This document shows positions 10,625-21,592 of a DNA stretch of 64,000 bases, in pieces. The position numbers and the translations under genes were made by a program. Source of the DNA: Pseudomonas paraversuta (GTDB lineage: Bacteria; Pseudomonadota; Gammaproteobacteria; Pseudomonadales; Pseudomonadaceae); NCBI RefSeq assembly GCF_904063065.1, contig NZ_CAJFCL010000003.1, positions 558,001-622,000 of the forward strand. Reading direction: 5' to 3'. The notes under the pieces were generated by a model. The model saw nothing but the letters and a program-made list of their open reading frames with translations. It made no database searches and had not been told where the DNA came from. Each line of letters begins with the position of its first letter. The stretch's first letter is position 1.

Positions 10625-12562
10625 ATGGGACAGACTCGTTTTGCCACAGGGCGTGATTTGGATTTGATCTGCCTTGGACGCCTGGGCGTCGACCTCTACT
10701 CGCAGCAAGTCGGCGCGCGGCTGGAGGATGTCAGCAGCTTTGCCAAATACCTGGGTGGCTCATCGGCCAACATTGCCTTTGGTACTGCGCGCCTGGGCTT
10801 GCGCTCGGCCATGCTGAGCCGGGTGGGGGATGACCATATGGGGCGCTTTCTCACCGAGTCACTGGCTCGTGAAGGCTGTGACGTCAGCGCCATCACTGTT
10901 GATCCGCAGCGTCTGACCGCCCTGGTGCTGCTGGGCCTTAAAGACCGCGAAACCTTCCCGCTGGTGTTCTACCGCGAAAATTGCGCCGACATGGCGTTGC
11001 GCGCAGAAGACATCGACCCGGCCTTCATAGCCTCGAGCAAGGCCCTGCTGATTACCGGTACCCATTTCTCCACCGAAGGCGTGTATCAGGCCAGCGTCCA
11101 GGCGCTGGAATACGCCGAACAGCACAACGTCAAACGTATTCTGGATATCGATTACCGGCCGGTGCTTTGGGGCCTGGCGGGCAAGGCCGATGGCGAAACA
11201 CGCTTTGTCGAAGACAGCAAAGTCACCGCCCACGTGCAATCGATCCTGCCGCGCTTCGACCTGATCGTGGGCACTGAAGAAGAATTTCTGATTGCCGGCG
11301 GCGGCACCGACCTGCTGGCGGCATTGCGTGCGGTACGGGCGCTGACCGCAGCAACGCTGGTGGTCAAGCTCGGTTCCCAGGGCTGTACGGTGATCCAGGG
11401 CCAGATCCCGGCCCGGCTTGAAGACGGTGCCATTTATCCCGGCGTGCGGGTTGAGGTACTGAATGTGCTGGGGGCCGGGGATGCATTTATGTCCGGTTTC
11501 CTCAGCGGCTGGCTCAAGGATGCCAGCGATGAGCGCTGCAGCCAGCTGGCCAATGCCTGCGGCGGCCTGGTGGTGTCGCGCCATGCCTGTGCTCCGGCGA
11601 TGCCGACGCCTGCCGAACTCGACTACCTGTTCAGTAGCCCGGTGCCGATCACCCGCCCGGATCAGGACGTGGCATTACAGCGCTTGCACCGGGTCAGTGT
11701 GCCGCGCAAGCAGTGGAAACAACTGTTTGTGTTCGCCTTCGATCACCGCTGGCAGCTGGTTGAAGTGGCCCAGCAGTATGGCCGCGATCACAACAGTATC
11801 TGCGCGCTCAAACAGCTGTTTATTCGCGCGGTCGAGCGGGTTGAAACTGACCTGCGGCGTCAGGGCATCGACGCCGATGTCGGGTTGCTGGCCGACCAGC
11901 GTTTTGCCCAGGACTCACTGAATGCCGCCACCGGTCGCGGCTGGTGGATTGCCCGCCCGGTAGAGGTCCAGGGTTCACGGCCACTGGCCTTTGAGCATGG
12001 TCGCTCGATTGGCAGCAACCTGATTGGCTGGCCCGAGGAACACATCATCAAGTGTCTGGTGCAGTTTCACCCCGACGACGAGCCGCTGCTGCGCCTGGAG
12101 CAGGAAGCGCAGATCAAGGGGCTGTATGAGGCATCCCTGGTCAGCGGCCATGAACTGTTGCTGGAGATCATCCCGCCCAAGGATCACCCTTCGACTCATC
12201 CCGATGTGCTGTACCGCGCGTTGAAGCGCTTGTACAACCTGGGGATTTACCCGGCCTGGTGGAAAATCGAGGCCCAGACGCCAGAGGTCTGGGAGCAGCT
12301 TGATGCGCTGATTCAGGAGCGCGACCCCTATTGCCGGGGCGTGGTGCTGCTGGGCCTGAATGCCCCGGCACAAGCACTGGCAGAAGGTTTCCGCCAGGCA
12401 CGTCACAGCAGCACCTGCCGCGGTTTTGCCGTGGGCCGCACGATCTTCCAGGAGCCAAGCCGTGCCTGGTTGGCGGGGGAGATCAATGATCAAACATTGA
12501 TTGAACAGGTGCAGGGCACGTTTGTGCAGCTTATCGAATCCTGGCAAGCGGCCCGCCGCTAA
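10625..12562 (+). CDS. iolC: Bifunctional 5-dehydro-2-deoxygluconokinase / DUF2090 (IolC fusion)
   Basis: 645 residues from an ATG with AGGAG seven bases upstream; a longer frame back to 10487 lies in promoter DNA and is rejected. Residues ~12-335 are a PfkB-type sugar kinase with GGSSANIA near residue 45 and the catalytic LGAGDAF at 282-288, which phosphorylates 5-dehydro-2-deoxy-gluconate. Residues ~350-640 are a DUF2090 domain (beginning KQLFVFAFDHRWQL). In proteobacteria this domain is fused to IolC and is thought to do the following aldolase step in place of IolJ. It heads the inositol operon. A 375-bp gap full of repeats separates it from iolE. Confidence 0.92.
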   Translation: MGQTRFATGRDLDLICLGRLGVDLYSQQVGARLEDVSSFAKYLGGSSANIAFGTARLGLRSAMLSRVGDDHMGRFLTESLAREGCDVSAITVDPQRLTALVLLGLKDRETFPLVFYRENCADMALRAEDIDPAFIASSKALLITGTHFSTEGVYQASVQALEYAEQHNVKRILDIDYRPVLWGLAGKADGETRFVEDSKVTAHVQSILPRFDLIVGTEEEFLIAGGGTDLLAALRAVRALTAATLVVKLGSQGCTVIQGQIPARLEDGAIYPGVRVEVLNVLGAGDAFMSGFLSGWLKDASDERCSQLANACGGLVVSRHACAPAMPTPAELDYLFSSPVPITRPDQDVALQRLHRVSVPRKQWKQLFVFAFDHRWQLVEVAQQYGRDHNSICALKQLFIRAVERVETDLRRQGIDADVGLLADQRFAQDSLNAATGRGWWIARPVEVQGSRPLAFEHGRSIGSNLIGWPEEHIIKCLVQFHPDDEPLLRLEQEAQIKGLYEASLVSGHELLLEIIPPKDHPSTHPDVLYRALKRLYNLGIYPAWWKIEAQTPEVWEQLDALIQERDPYCRGVVLLGLNAPAQALAEGFRQARHSSTCRGFAVGRTIFQEPSRAWLAGEINDQTLIEQVQGTFVQLIESWQAARR

Positions 12563-12570
12563 CCCGGTTT

Positions 12571-12666
12571 CTGTATCTGTCCTTGTATCGGCACCTGTAT
12601 CTACATCGGCACCTGTACCTGTACCTGTACCTGTATCTGCATCTGCGCATATATCTGCATCTGCAT
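12571..12666. repeat. Left hexamer minisatellite (TGTAYC/TGCATC units)
   Basis: About 16 degenerate six-base units such as TGTATC, TGTACC and TGCATC run head to tail from just after the iolC stop to the left end of a REPIN. Together with the array on the other side it fills the iolC-iolE gap. The long frame across it (12501-12857) encodes only low-complexity PVPVPV/SGSGSG and is not a gene. Confidence 0.85.
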
Positions 12667-12733
12667 CTGTAGGAGCGAGCTTGCTCGCGAGCTCTTCAAG
12701 ATCAAAAGCTCGCGAGCAAGCTCGCTCCTACAG
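12667..12733. repeat. REPIN (pair of inverted REP sequences) inside a minisatellite
   Basis: Two inverted arms beginning CTGTAGGAGCGAGC and ending GCTCGCTCCTACAG enclose a loop containing TTCAAGATCAAA. The same loop recurs in the REPIN at 19287-19355 but not in the array at 24258-25017. Confidence 0.85.
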
Positions 12734-12894
12734 GTTCAGGTCCAGGTCCAGAGCTCCAGGTTCAGGTTCAGAGGTTCAGAGGTTCAGAGGTCCAGATTCA
12801 GATTCAGGTTCAGGTTCAGGTTCAGATTCAGGTTCAGGTTCAGGTTCAGGTTCATAGGTCCAGATCCAGCTTCAGGCACAGGTTCAAGTACAGC
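12731..12894. repeat. Right hexamer minisatellite (GGTTCA/GATTCA units)
   Basis: About 25 units of GGTTCA, GGTCCA and GATTCA, degenerating towards iolE. Read in reverse complement the unit is TGAACC, which resembles the TGTACC unit of the left array, so the two arrays are roughly inverted about the REPIN. Confidence 0.85.
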
Positions 12895-12937
12895 CGCAGG
12901 GTGCTGTTTAATTCAGAAAACAATAATAGGTGCAGCC

Positions 12938-13831
12938 ATGCCCGCTATTCGTATTGGCATCAACCCGATTTCCTGGAGTAACGATGACTTGCCGTCATTG
13001 GGCGGCGAGACGCCATTGAGCACGGCGCTCAGTGAAGGCAAGCAAATCGGTTACGAGGGTTTCGAACTCAACGGCAAATTCCCCAAGGACGCCAAGGGCG
13101 TCGGCGATGTGCTGCGTCCCTACGATCTGGCACTGGTCTCGGGCTGGTATTCCAGCCGCCTGGCCCGGCGCTCGGCGGCCGAGGAGATCGACGCAATCGC
13201 CAGTCACGTGCAGTTGCTGGCCGAAAACGGAGCCAAGGTGCTGGTCTATGGCGAAGTCGCCGACTCGATCCAGGGCCAGCGCATTCCATTGGTCGAGCGC
13301 CCGCGCTTTCACACCGAACAGGCGTGGCAAGCCTATGCCGACAAGCTCAATGAACTGGCACAGTTCACCCTGTCCCAGGGCGTGCGCCTGGCTTATCACC
13401 ATCACATGGGCGCCTATGTAGAGTCGCCGTCGGACATCGACACCCTGATGAGCCTGACCGGCCCCGAAGTGGGTCTGCTGTTCGACGCCGGCCATTGCTA
13501 CATGGGCGGTGGCGAGCCGCTCGAGGTGTTGCGCAAACATATTGACCGCGTCTGCCACGTGCACTTCAAGGATGTGCGCAAGGCCGTGGTGCAACTGGCA
13601 CGCAACAACCTGTGGAGCTTCCCGGACTGCATCATCAACGGCACCTTCACCGTGCCCGGCGATGGCGACATTGATTTCGCGGCATTGCTCGATGTGTTGC
13701 TGGCTGCCGATTACCACGGCTGGCTGGTGGTTGAAGCCGAACAGGACCCGGCCGTGGCGCCGAGTTTTGCCTATGCGCAAAAGGGTTATCAAACCCTGCG
13801 CGGCCTGCTGGATGCGAGGACCGGAAAATGA
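12938..13831 (+). CDS. iolE: Myo-inosose-2 dehydratase IolE
   Basis: 297 residues, the usual length. It belongs to the xylose-isomerase-like TIM-barrel family and removes water from scyllo-inosose to give 3D-(3,5/4)-trihydroxycyclohexane-1,2-dione. Seen: the N-terminal RIGINPISWSNDDLP typical of IolE, GYEGFELNGKFP, the metal-site region LLFDAGHCYMGG and VCHVHFKDVR. Its ATG is weakly preceded by AGG. It overlaps iolB by ATGA, so the two are translationally coupled. Confidence 0.93.
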   Translation: MPAIRIGINPISWSNDDLPSLGGETPLSTALSEGKQIGYEGFELNGKFPKDAKGVGDVLRPYDLALVSGWYSSRLARRSAAEEIDAIASHVQLLAENGAKVLVYGEVADSIQGQRIPLVERPRFHTEQAWQAYADKLNELAQFTLSQGVRLAYHHHMGAYVESPSDIDTLMSLTGPEVGLLFDAGHCYMGGGEPLEVLRKHIDRVCHVHFKDVRKAVVQLARNNLWSFPDCIINGTFTVPGDGDIDFAALLDVLLAADYHGWLVVEAEQDPAVAPSFAYAQKGYQTLRGLLDARTGK

Positions 13832-14637
13832 GCTTGCTGATCAAGAGTCAGGCCACGGGTAAAACCATGGTCGAACTGCCACAGGGGGCGCTGGAGTACG
13901 TGGGTTTTAGCGCTTATCGCCTGGCCGCCGGCGAACATCTGCCGGTCAGCGCCGGCGATCAGGAGCTGTGCCTGGTGCTGCTCAGCGGGCGGGTCACCAT
14001 CAGTGGCGAAGAGCCGGGCAAGGGCGCTTTCAGTTGGGCCGATATTGGCGATCGCGACTCGGTATTCGAGGACAAATCGCCGTTCGCTGCCTACCTGCCG
14101 CCAGGCAGTCAGGCCCGGGTACTGGCCTTGGGCGAGGTGCAAATCGCTGTCTGTGCCGCACCGGGTTCGGCCACCGCCGGGCTGGGTGCACGTCTGATCA
14201 AACCCGAGGCCATGAAGCGCAGCGTGCGCGGCAAAGGCGCCAATACCCGCTATGTCTGCGACATTCTGCCCGACACCGAGCCTGCGCATTCGCTGCTGGT
14301 GGTGGAGGTGCGTACCCCGTCCGGGCACTCGTCCAGCTATCCACCGCACAAACACGACACCGACGATCTGCCGCACCAGAGCTTTCTCGAAGAAACCTAT
14401 TACCACCGGATCAACCCGCCCCAGGGCTTCGTGTTCCAGCGGGTCTACACCGATGACCGCAGCCTCGATCAGGCCATGGCAGTGGAGAACAGCGACCTGG
14501 TGGTGGTGCCCAAGGGCTACCACCCGGTCAGCGTGCCCTATGGCTATGAATCCTATTACCTCAACGTCATGGCCGGTCCCAAACGCGTCTGGCAATTTCA
14601 CAACGACCCGCAGCACAGCTGGCTGATGGATCTTTAA
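13828..14637 (+). CDS. iolB: 5-deoxy-glucuronate isomerase IolB
   Basis: 269 residues, the full family length, with a two-lobed cupin fold. It converts 5-deoxy-glucuronate to 5-dehydro-2-deoxy-gluconate, the substrate of IolC. Seen: the metal-binding segment YPPHKHDTDD and later FLEETYYHRINPPQGFVFQR, which are diagnostic of IolB. It overlaps iolE by 4 bases and ends 18 bases before iolA. Confidence 0.94.
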   Translation: MSLLIKSQATGKTMVELPQGALEYVGFSAYRLAAGEHLPVSAGDQELCLVLLSGRVTISGEEPGKGAFSWADIGDRDSVFEDKSPFAAYLPPGSQARVLALGEVQIAVCAAPGSATAGLGARLIKPEAMKRSVRGKGANTRYVCDILPDTEPAHSLLVVEVRTPSGHSSSYPPHKHDTDDLPHQSFLEETYYHRINPPQGFVFQRVYTDDRSLDQAMAVENSDLVVVPKGYHPVSVPYGYESYYLNVMAGPKRVWQFHNDPQHSWLMDL

Positions 14638-14655
14638 CGTTTTCGGAGAACAATA

Positions 14656-16158
14656 ATGAGCACTACCCCGGTTATCGGTCACTACCTCAACGGCCAGCTC
14701 CAGGACACAGGCGGCGAGCGTTTCAGCGACGTATTCAATCCAGCCACCGGCGCCGTGCAGGCACGGGTGGCACTGGCCAGCCAGCACACCGTAGACGAGG
14801 CCGTGGCTTCGGCACTCAAGGCTTTCCCGGCCTGGTCCGAACAGTCGTCCTTGCGCCGGTCGCGGGTGATGTTCAAGTTCAAGCAACTGCTCGACGAACA
14901 CCATGATGAGCTGGCTGAAATCATCTGCCGCGAACACGGCAAGGTGTTTTCCGATGCCAAGGGCGAAGTGACCCGCGGCATTGAAATTGTTGAATATGCC
15001 TGCGGTGCGCCGGCTCTGCTGAAAACCGATTTCAGCGACAACATCGGTGGCGGTATCGATAACTGGAACCTGCGCCAGCCCCTGGGCGTGTGCGCCGGGG
15101 TCACCCCGTTCAACTTCCCGGTCATGGTGCCGCTGTGGATGATTCCGCTGGCGCTGGTCACCGGCAACTGCTTCATCCTCAAGCCTTCGGAGCGTGATCC
15201 GTCAGCCAGCCTGCTGATGGCGCGCCTGCTGACTGAGGCCGGCCTGCCGGATGGTGTATTCAACGTGGTGCAAGGCGACAAGAGCGCGGTCGATGCGCTG
15301 TTGCAGCATCCGCACATCGAAGCCATGTCGTTTGTCGGCTCCACGCCGATTGCCGAGTACATCTATCAGCAGGGCACCGCGCGTGGCAAACGGGTTCAGG
15401 CATTGGGCGGGGCAAAGAACCACATGATCGTGATGCCCGATGCCGATCTGGATCAGGCGGCGGATGCACTGATCGGTGCGGCTTACGGCTCGGCAGGGGA
15501 GCGTTGCATGGCGATCTCGATTGCCGTGACCGTGGGTGATGTGGCCGACAAATTGATCGAAAAACTGCTACCGCGCATCGACCGGCTCAAGGTCGGCAAT
15601 GGCTTGCAGCCGGACAGCGAAATGGGGCCGCTGGTGACCGCTGAGCACAAGGCCAAGGTCATCGGTTTCATCGATCAGGGCGTGGCCCAGGGCGCACAGT
15701 TGATTGTCGACGGTCGCGACCTGATAGTGCCGGGCGCAGAGCAGGGGTTCTTTGTTGGCGCCACCCTGTTCGACCAGGTCACCCCTGAGATGAGTATCTA
15801 CCAGCAAGAGATTTTCGGCCCGGTGCTGGGGATTGTCCGGGTGCCTGACTTTGCCAGTGCCGTGGCGTTGATCAATGCCCATGAATTCGGCAACGGCGTG
15901 TCCTGCTTCACCAGCGACGGCGGCGTGGCCCGGGCCTTTGCCCGCACGATCAAGGTCGGCATGGTGGGCATCAATGTGCCGATTCCGGTGCCGATGGCCT
16001 GGCATTCATTTGGGGGCTGGAAACGTTCGTTGTTTGGTGATCACCACGCCTACGGCGAAGAAGGTATCCGCTTCTACAGCCGTTACAAAAGCGTGATGCA
16101 GCGCTGGCCGGACAGCATCGCCAAGGGTCCGGAATTCAGCATGCCGACGGCCAAATAG
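14656..16158 (+). CDS. iolA: (Methyl)malonate-semialdehyde dehydrogenase, CoA-acylating (IolA/MmsA)
   Basis: 500 residues of the aldehyde dehydrogenase superfamily, MMSDH branch. It oxidises malonate semialdehyde to acetyl-CoA, the last step of inositol breakdown. Seen: [12 protein letters not shown], the NAD loop [11 protein letters not shown] and the catalytic cysteine 284 in [11 protein letters not shown]. The ATG is preceded by CGGAGAA. Sequence alone cannot exclude use also in valine degradation (MmsA), but its place inside the iol operon favours IolA. Confidence 0.94.
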   Translation: MSTTPVIGHYLNGQLQDTGGERFSDVFNPATGAVQARVALASQHTVDEAVASALKAFPAWSEQSSLRRSRVMFKFKQLLDEHHDELAEIICREHGKVFSDAKGEVTRGIEIVEYACGAPALLKTDFSDNIGGGIDNWNLRQPLGVCAGVTPFNFPVMVPLWMIPLALVTGNCFILKPSERDPSASLLMARLLTEAGLPDGVFNVVQGDKSAVDALLQHPHIEAMSFVGSTPIAEYIYQQGTARGKRVQALGGAKNHMIVMPDADLDQAADALIGAAYGSAGERCMAISIAVTVGDVADKLIEKLLPRIDRLKVGNGLQPDSEMGPLVTAEHKAKVIGFIDQGVAQGAQLIVDGRDLIVPGAEQGFFVGATLFDQVTPEMSIYQQEIFGPVLGIVRVPDFASAVALINAHEFGNGVSCFTSDGGVARAFARTIKVGMVGINVPIPVPMAWHSFGGWKRSLFGDHHAYGEEGIRFYSRYKSVMQRWPDSIAKGPEFSMPTAK

Positions 16159-16183
16159 CCAACCCCACAACCCCCCACCTGAC

Positions 16184-16209
16184 CTGCAGGAGCGAGCTTG
16201 CTCCTGCAG
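16184..16209. repeat. Collapsed single REP palindrome between iolA and iolD
   Basis: CTGCAGGAGC-GAGCTT-GCTCCTGCAG is a perfect 10-bp inverted repeat with a 6-nt loop. It equals the outer ends of the REPINs elsewhere in the locus with the centre deleted. No T-tract follows, so it is unlikely to be a full terminator. Confidence 0.75.
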
Positions 16210-16253
16210 CGGGCAGCAAGTAGTCGGGACAGGTATTTTTTCAGGGTGAAAAC

Positions 16254-18191
16254 ATGAGTACGACACGACTGACCATGGCCCAGGCCCTGGTGAAATTTCT
16301 CGATAACCAATACGTAGAAGTGGATGGGGTCGAGAGCAAGTTTATCGCCGGGATTTTCACCATTTTTGGTCACGGCAACGTGTTGGGGCTGGGCCAGGCG
16401 CTGGAGCAGGACAGCGGCGATCTGGTGGTGCATCAAGGCCGCAACGAGCAGGGCATGGCCCATGCCGCCATCGGCTTCGCCAAGCAGAACCTGCGACGCA
16501 AGATTTACGCCTGCACCTCGTCGGTCGGCCCCGGGGCTGCCAATATGCTCACCGCCGCGGCCACTGCCACCGCCAACCGGATCCCGTTGCTGCTGCTGCC
16601 GGGCGATGTCTATGCCAGCCGTCAGCCTGACCCGGTACTGCAGCAGATCGAGCAGTTCCACGACCTGAGCATCAGCACCAACGATGCATTCAAGGCCGTG
16701 AGTAAATACTGGGATCGCATCAACCGTCCCGAGCAGTTGATGAGCGCGGCCATCCAGGCCATGCGCGTGCTCACCGACCCGGCTGAAACCGGCGCCGTCA
16801 CCCTGGCCCTGCCACAGGACGTTCAGGCCGAAGCCTACGATTACCCGGATTACTTCCTGCAAAAACGCGTGCACCGCATCGACCGTCGCTTGCCGACCCC
16901 GGCGATGCTGGCCGACGCCCAGGCCATCGTTGCGCGTAAACGCAAGCCGCTGATCATCTGCGGGGGCGGGGTCAAGTACTCCGCAGCCAACGCAGCCCTG
17001 CAGGCCTTTGCCGAGCGCTTTGATATTCCGTTCGCCGAAACCCAGGCCGGCAAAAGCGCGATTGTCTCGGCGCACCCGCTGAACGTCGGCGGGATCGGCG
17101 AGACCGGTTGCCTGGCCGCCAACTTGCTGGCCGCACAAGCCGATCTGATCATCGGCATCGGCACCCGCTATACCGACTTCACCACCTCGTCGAAATCCTT
17201 GTTTCAGCACCCGGAGGTGGAGTTTCTCAACCTCAATATCAGCCCTTGCGATGCCCTGAAACTCGATGGCGTGCAAGTGCTGGCCGATGCCCGGGCCGCG
17301 CTGCAAGCCCTGGGCGAGATCCTCGGGCAACAGGGCTATCGCTCAGACTGGGGTGATGCCCCCGAATTGGCCAGGGCGCAACTGGACGCGGAAGTCGACC
17401 GTGTTTATCAGGTCGACTATCAGCAGCCGGACTTCGCCCCCGAGATCACTGACCACCTTGACCCGGCGGTGCTGCGCGAGTTTATCGAGCTGACCGGTTC
17501 ATGCCTGACCCAAAGCCAGGTGCTGGGCGTGCTCAACCACAGCCTGGCCGACGACGCGGTGATCGTGGCCGCGGCAGGCAGTCTGCCCGGTGACCTGCAG
17601 CGGGCCTGGCGCAGCAAGGGGGTCAACACCTATCACCTGGAATACGGCTACTCGTGCATGGGCTACGAAGTCAACGCGGCGCTGGGGGTCAAGCTCGCAG
17701 AACCCGGGCGTGAGGTCTACGCGCTGGTGGGCGACGGTTCCTACATGATGCTGCACTCCGAGCTGCCGACCTCGATTCAGGAGCGGCGCAAGATCAACGT
17801 GGTGCTGTTCGACAACATGACCTTCGGCTGCATCAACAACTTGCAGATGGGCAACGGGATGGACAGCTTCGGCACCGAATTCCGTTATCGCAATGCGCAA
17901 ACCGGCAAGCTCGACGGTGGTTTTGTGCCGGTGGACTTCGCCATGAGCGCGGCGGCCTACGGTTGCAAAACCTACAAGGTCAGCACCCTTGAACAGTTGC
18001 ATATGGCACTGGCCGATGCACGTTTGCAAACGGTCTCGACCCTGATCGACATCAAGGTGCTGCCCAAAACCATGATCCACAGCTACCTGACCTGGTGGCG
18101 CGTGGGTGTGGCCCAGGTGTCCACCAGCCCGCGGACCGATGCGGCGGCACAAAAGCTCAACCTCGCACTTTCCAAAGCCCGGCAGTACTGA
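16254..18191 (+). CDS. iolD: 3D-(3,5/4)-trihydroxycyclohexane-1,2-dione acylhydrolase IolD
   Basis: 645 residues, a thiamine-diphosphate enzyme of the acetolactate-synthase superfamily that opens the inositol-derived ring to 5-deoxy-glucuronate. Seen: the N-terminal Pyr domain ([31 protein letters not shown] with the catalytic glutamate), the central NAD/FAD-like domain ([12 protein letters not shown]) and the C-terminal ThDP site [15 protein letters not shown]. The start ATG at 16254 follows AGGGTGAAAAC. A collapsed REP palindrome lies in the 95-bp gap before it. Confidence 0.94.
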   Translation: MSTTRLTMAQALVKFLDNQYVEVDGVESKFIAGIFTIFGHGNVLGLGQALEQDSGDLVVHQGRNEQGMAHAAIGFAKQNLRRKIYACTSSVGPGAANMLTAAATATANRIPLLLLPGDVYASRQPDPVLQQIEQFHDLSISTNDAFKAVSKYWDRINRPEQLMSAAIQAMRVLTDPAETGAVTLALPQDVQAEAYDYPDYFLQKRVHRIDRRLPTPAMLADAQAIVARKRKPLIICGGGVKYSAANAALQAFAERFDIPFAETQAGKSAIVSAHPLNVGGIGETGCLAANLLAAQADLIIGIGTRYTDFTTSSKSLFQHPEVEFLNLNISPCDALKLDGVQVLADARAALQALGEILGQQGYRSDWGDAPELARAQLDAEVDRVYQVDYQQPDFAPEITDHLDPAVLREFIELTGSCLTQSQVLGVLNHSLADDAVIVAAAGSLPGDLQRAWRSKGVNTYHLEYGYSCMGYEVNAALGVKLAEPGREVYALVGDGSYMMLHSELPTSIQERRKINVVLFDNMTFGCINNLQMGNGMDSFGTEFRYRNAQTGKLDGGFVPVDFAMSAAAYGCKTYKVSTLEQLHMALADARLQTVSTLIDIKVLPKTMIHSYLTWWRVGVAQVSTSPRTDAAAQKLNLALSKARQY

Positions 18192-19268
<1,077 letters not shown>

Positions 19269-19286
19269 ACCAAATACCAGAAAAAC

Positions 19287-19355
19287 CTGCAGGAGCGAGC
19301 TTGCCTCGCGAGTTCTTCAAGATCAAAAGCTCGCGAGGCGAGCTCGCTCCTGCAG
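19287..19355. repeat. REPIN between iolG and the downstream dehydrogenase gene
   Basis: Arms CTGCAGGAGCGAGC and GCTCGCTCCTGCAG enclose a loop with TTCAAGATCAAA, the same loop as the REPIN after iolC but with CTGCAG rather than CTGTAG ends. It could act as a transcript-stabilising or weak termination structure. Confidence 0.85.
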
Positions 19356-19387
19356 GAGACAGGTTCGCCCGGGTACATGGAGGCTTT

Positions 19388-20419
19388 ATGCGTATTGGAC
19401 TTGTCGGTTTTGGCCACGGTGGCCGTTTTTTTCATGCTCCGCTGATTGCCAGTTTGCCCGGCATCACGTTCGCCGGGGTTGTTACCCGCTCGCCTGAGCG
19501 GCGCCGCTTGTTGGCCAGCGAATACCCCGGGGTCAAGGCCTGGGACAGCCTGGGCCAGATGGTCGAAGCCGGGGTTGATCTACTGGTGATTTCTACCCCG
19601 CTGCAAGGCCGCCCGGAGCTGGTCATGCAGGCCATCGAGCTGGGTGTGCCGGTGGTCAGTGACAAGCCTTTCGCCGCCGATACCCATCAGGCCGAACAAT
19701 TAGTGGCCGCAGCTCAACGTCAGAACGTGCTGTTGAGCGTGTATCAAAACCGGCGCTGGGACTCGGATTTTCTGACCATCCGCAAATTGCTGGATGCCGC
19801 TGCCCTGGGCCAGGTCACCCGCTTTGAATCATTCGTTGAGCGCTTTGCTCCCGATTCGGTGGGGGATGTCAGCGGCGGTGGCTGGCTGCGGGATCTGGGC
19901 AGCCATCTGGTTGACCAGGCGCTGCAGCTGTTCGGCCCGGTGCAGACGGTTTACGCCGAACTGGCCGATAGCCCCGGGCACCCCGGCATCGATCACACTT
20001 TCTTCATCGCCCTGACCCATGCCAATGGCGTGGTTTCCCACATCGGTGGCAGTTGCCTGCAAAGCAGTCCACGCCCCAGGTTTCGGGTGACCGGCAGCCT
20101 GGGCAGCTACAGCGTTGAAGGCTTTGACGGACAAGAGGCGGCAGTGCTCGCCGGGTTGTCGCCCAAAACCGAAGGTGAGCGTTGGGGCGCCGAAGAGCAT
20201 CGGCGCTGGGGCTGGTTCGAGCAGGGGGCCGAGCGTGAGCGGGTACCCACCGAACATGGCCGCTGGCAGCAGTTTTATCTGCAAATGATCGACGCGGTAA
20301 AACACCAGGGGGCAGTGCCGGTGGACCCGCAGGATGCGTTGCAAGCCCTGCGGGTGCTGGACGCGGCACGCCTGAGTGCCGAGCGCAGGCAAGTCATCCG
20401 GCTCGATCAGGCAAGCTAA
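19388..20419 (+). CDS. Gfo/Idh/MocA oxidoreductase, probable scyllo-inositol dehydrogenase (IolW-like)
   Basis: 343 residues from an ATG with GGAGG just upstream; the longer frame from 19148 overlaps iolG and is rejected. Seen: the Rossmann motif RIGLVGFGHGGRFFHAPL, the SDKPFAAD lysine motif, LLSVYQNRRWDSDFLTI and DLGSHLVDQALQLFG. The last two match the IolW/YvaA-type scyllo-inositol dehydrogenases of Bacillus better than IolG. In this operon it would feed scyllo-inositol into the pathway, or interconvert inosose and inositol isomers. Substrate is inferred from family and neighbourhood. Confidence 0.85.
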   Translation: MRIGLVGFGHGGRFFHAPLIASLPGITFAGVVTRSPERRRLLASEYPGVKAWDSLGQMVEAGVDLLVISTPLQGRPELVMQAIELGVPVVSDKPFAADTHQAEQLVAAAQRQNVLLSVYQNRRWDSDFLTIRKLLDAAALGQVTRFESFVERFAPDSVGDVSGGGWLRDLGSHLVDQALQLFGPVQTVYAELADSPGHPGIDHTFFIALTHANGVVSHIGGSCLQSSPRPRFRVTGSLGSYSVEGFDGQEAAVLAGLSPKTEGERWGAEEHRRWGWFEQGAERERVPTEHGRWQQFYLQMIDAVKHQGAVPVDPQDALQALRVLDAARLSAERRQVIRLDQAS

Positions 20420-20421
20420 AA

Positions 20422-20475
20422 TAGAATTATTTTTTTAATAAATTCTAAATACGGTTGATATAGAAATTATTTTCC
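20422..20475 (+). promoter_or_regulatory. AT-rich promoter region of the inositol ABC transporter with inverted repeats
   Basis: TAGAATTATT and AATAAATTCTA form an interrupted inverted repeat (20422-20446), followed by AGAA-ATTATT-TTCC (20462-20475). The latter fits the GGAA-N6-TTCC pattern with one mismatch and resembles, in inverted orientation, the site at 10489-10502 before iolC. It is probably a second operator of the same RpiR-type regulator and an internal promoter for the importer. Confidence 0.45.
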
Positions 20476-20571
20476 AATAGAGTCAATTCCAGGTCAGCGA
20501 GACCTGACCTCAGCTGTCATTCAAGTACGTACCGCATCTATAAAACCAACAAGAATGTGGAGACTGCCCTA

Positions 20572-21498
20572 ATGAAACACCGCCTACGTTTTGCTTCCCT
20601 TGCACTGTCGATGATGCTGGCCAGCGGCGCAGCCATGGCCGACGTAAAAATCGGTGTGAGCATGTCCCAGTTCGATGACACGTATCTGACTTACTTGCGT
20701 GAGTCGATGAACGAAAGAGCCAAGAGCAACCCCGAAGGCGTGCAGTTGCAGTTTGAAGATGCCCGCGCTGACGTGGTCAAGCAGCTGAGTCAGGTCGAAA
20801 ATTTTATCAGCCAGAAAGTCGACGCCATTGTGGTTAACCCGGTGGACACCGCCGCGACCCGCAAAATCACCGAAGCAGCGGTCAAGGCCGGGATTCCGCT
20901 GGTCTACGTCAATCGCCGCCCGGATGATGAAAAACTGCCGCCGGGCGTTGCCACCGTGGCCTCCAAAGATATAGAAGCCGGTCAGATGCAGATGGAATAC
21001 CTGGCGAAAAAAATGGGCGGCAAGGGCGATATCGTCATCCTGTTGGGCGATCTGGCCAACAACGCCACCACCAACCGCACCAAAGGCGTGAAAGAGGAAC
21101 TGACCAAGTACCCCGATATCAAGGTTGACCAGGAGCAGACCGGGATCTGGCTGCGAGACAAAGGCATGACCCTGACCAACGACTGGCTGACCCAGGGCCG
21201 CAAGTTTGATGCGGTGGTCTCCAACAACGACGAGATGGCCATCGGTGCGGCAATGGCCTTGAAGCAGGCCGGCATCGAGCCCGGCACTGTGCTGATTGCC
21301 GGTGTCGACGGCACCCCCGACGGTGTGCGTGCGGTGGAGAAGGGCGAGCTGGCGCTCACGGTGTTCCAGGACGCCAAGGGCCAGGCCTACGGCTCGGTCG
21401 ATACCGCCCTGAAAATGATCAAGAAAGAACCGGTAGAGCAGGCGGTCTGGGTGCCTTTCCAGCTGATCACCAAAGACAATGCCAAGGATTTCAAGTAG
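20572..21498 (+). CDS. Sugar (inositol) ABC transporter periplasmic substrate-binding protein
   Basis: 308 residues from the ATG at 20572 with GGAG upstream (a GTG 15 bases earlier lies inside that site). A Sec signal peptide ends at about ASGAAMA-DV (residue 22). The mature part is a type-1 periplasmic binding protein of the ribose/inositol class: VKIGVSMSQFDDTYLTYL, VDAIVVNPVDTAAT and LIAGVDGTPDG. With the following ATPase and permease it forms a CUT2-type importer equivalent to IbpA-IatA-IatP of Caulobacter. Inositol as ligand is inferred from its place beside the iol genes. Confidence 0.9.
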   Translation: MKHRLRFASLALSMMLASGAAMADVKIGVSMSQFDDTYLTYLRESMNERAKSNPEGVQLQFEDARADVVKQLSQVENFISQKVDAIVVNPVDTAATRKITEAAVKAGIPLVYVNRRPDDEKLPPGVATVASKDIEAGQMQMEYLAKKMGGKGDIVILLGDLANNATTNRTKGVKEELTKYPDIKVDQEQTGIWLRDKGMTLTNDWLTQGRKFDAVVSNNDEMAIGAAMALKQAGIEPGTVLIAGVDGTPDGVRAVEKGELALTVFQDAKGQAYGSVDTALKMIKKEPVEQAVWVPFQLITKDNAKDFK

Positions 21499-21592
21499 TC
21501 GTCATCTCAATCCAATAACAACAATATGCGGCAGGGCTCAAGCCTTGCCCGCTGTCTCGGACATTCACCGAGGCATCTGAGGAGTACTGGCT

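Noticed and set aside
12501..12857. 118-residue open frame with PVPVP and SGSGSG runs
   Set aside because: It is a translation of the hexamer minisatellites and REPIN; no ribosome-binding site.
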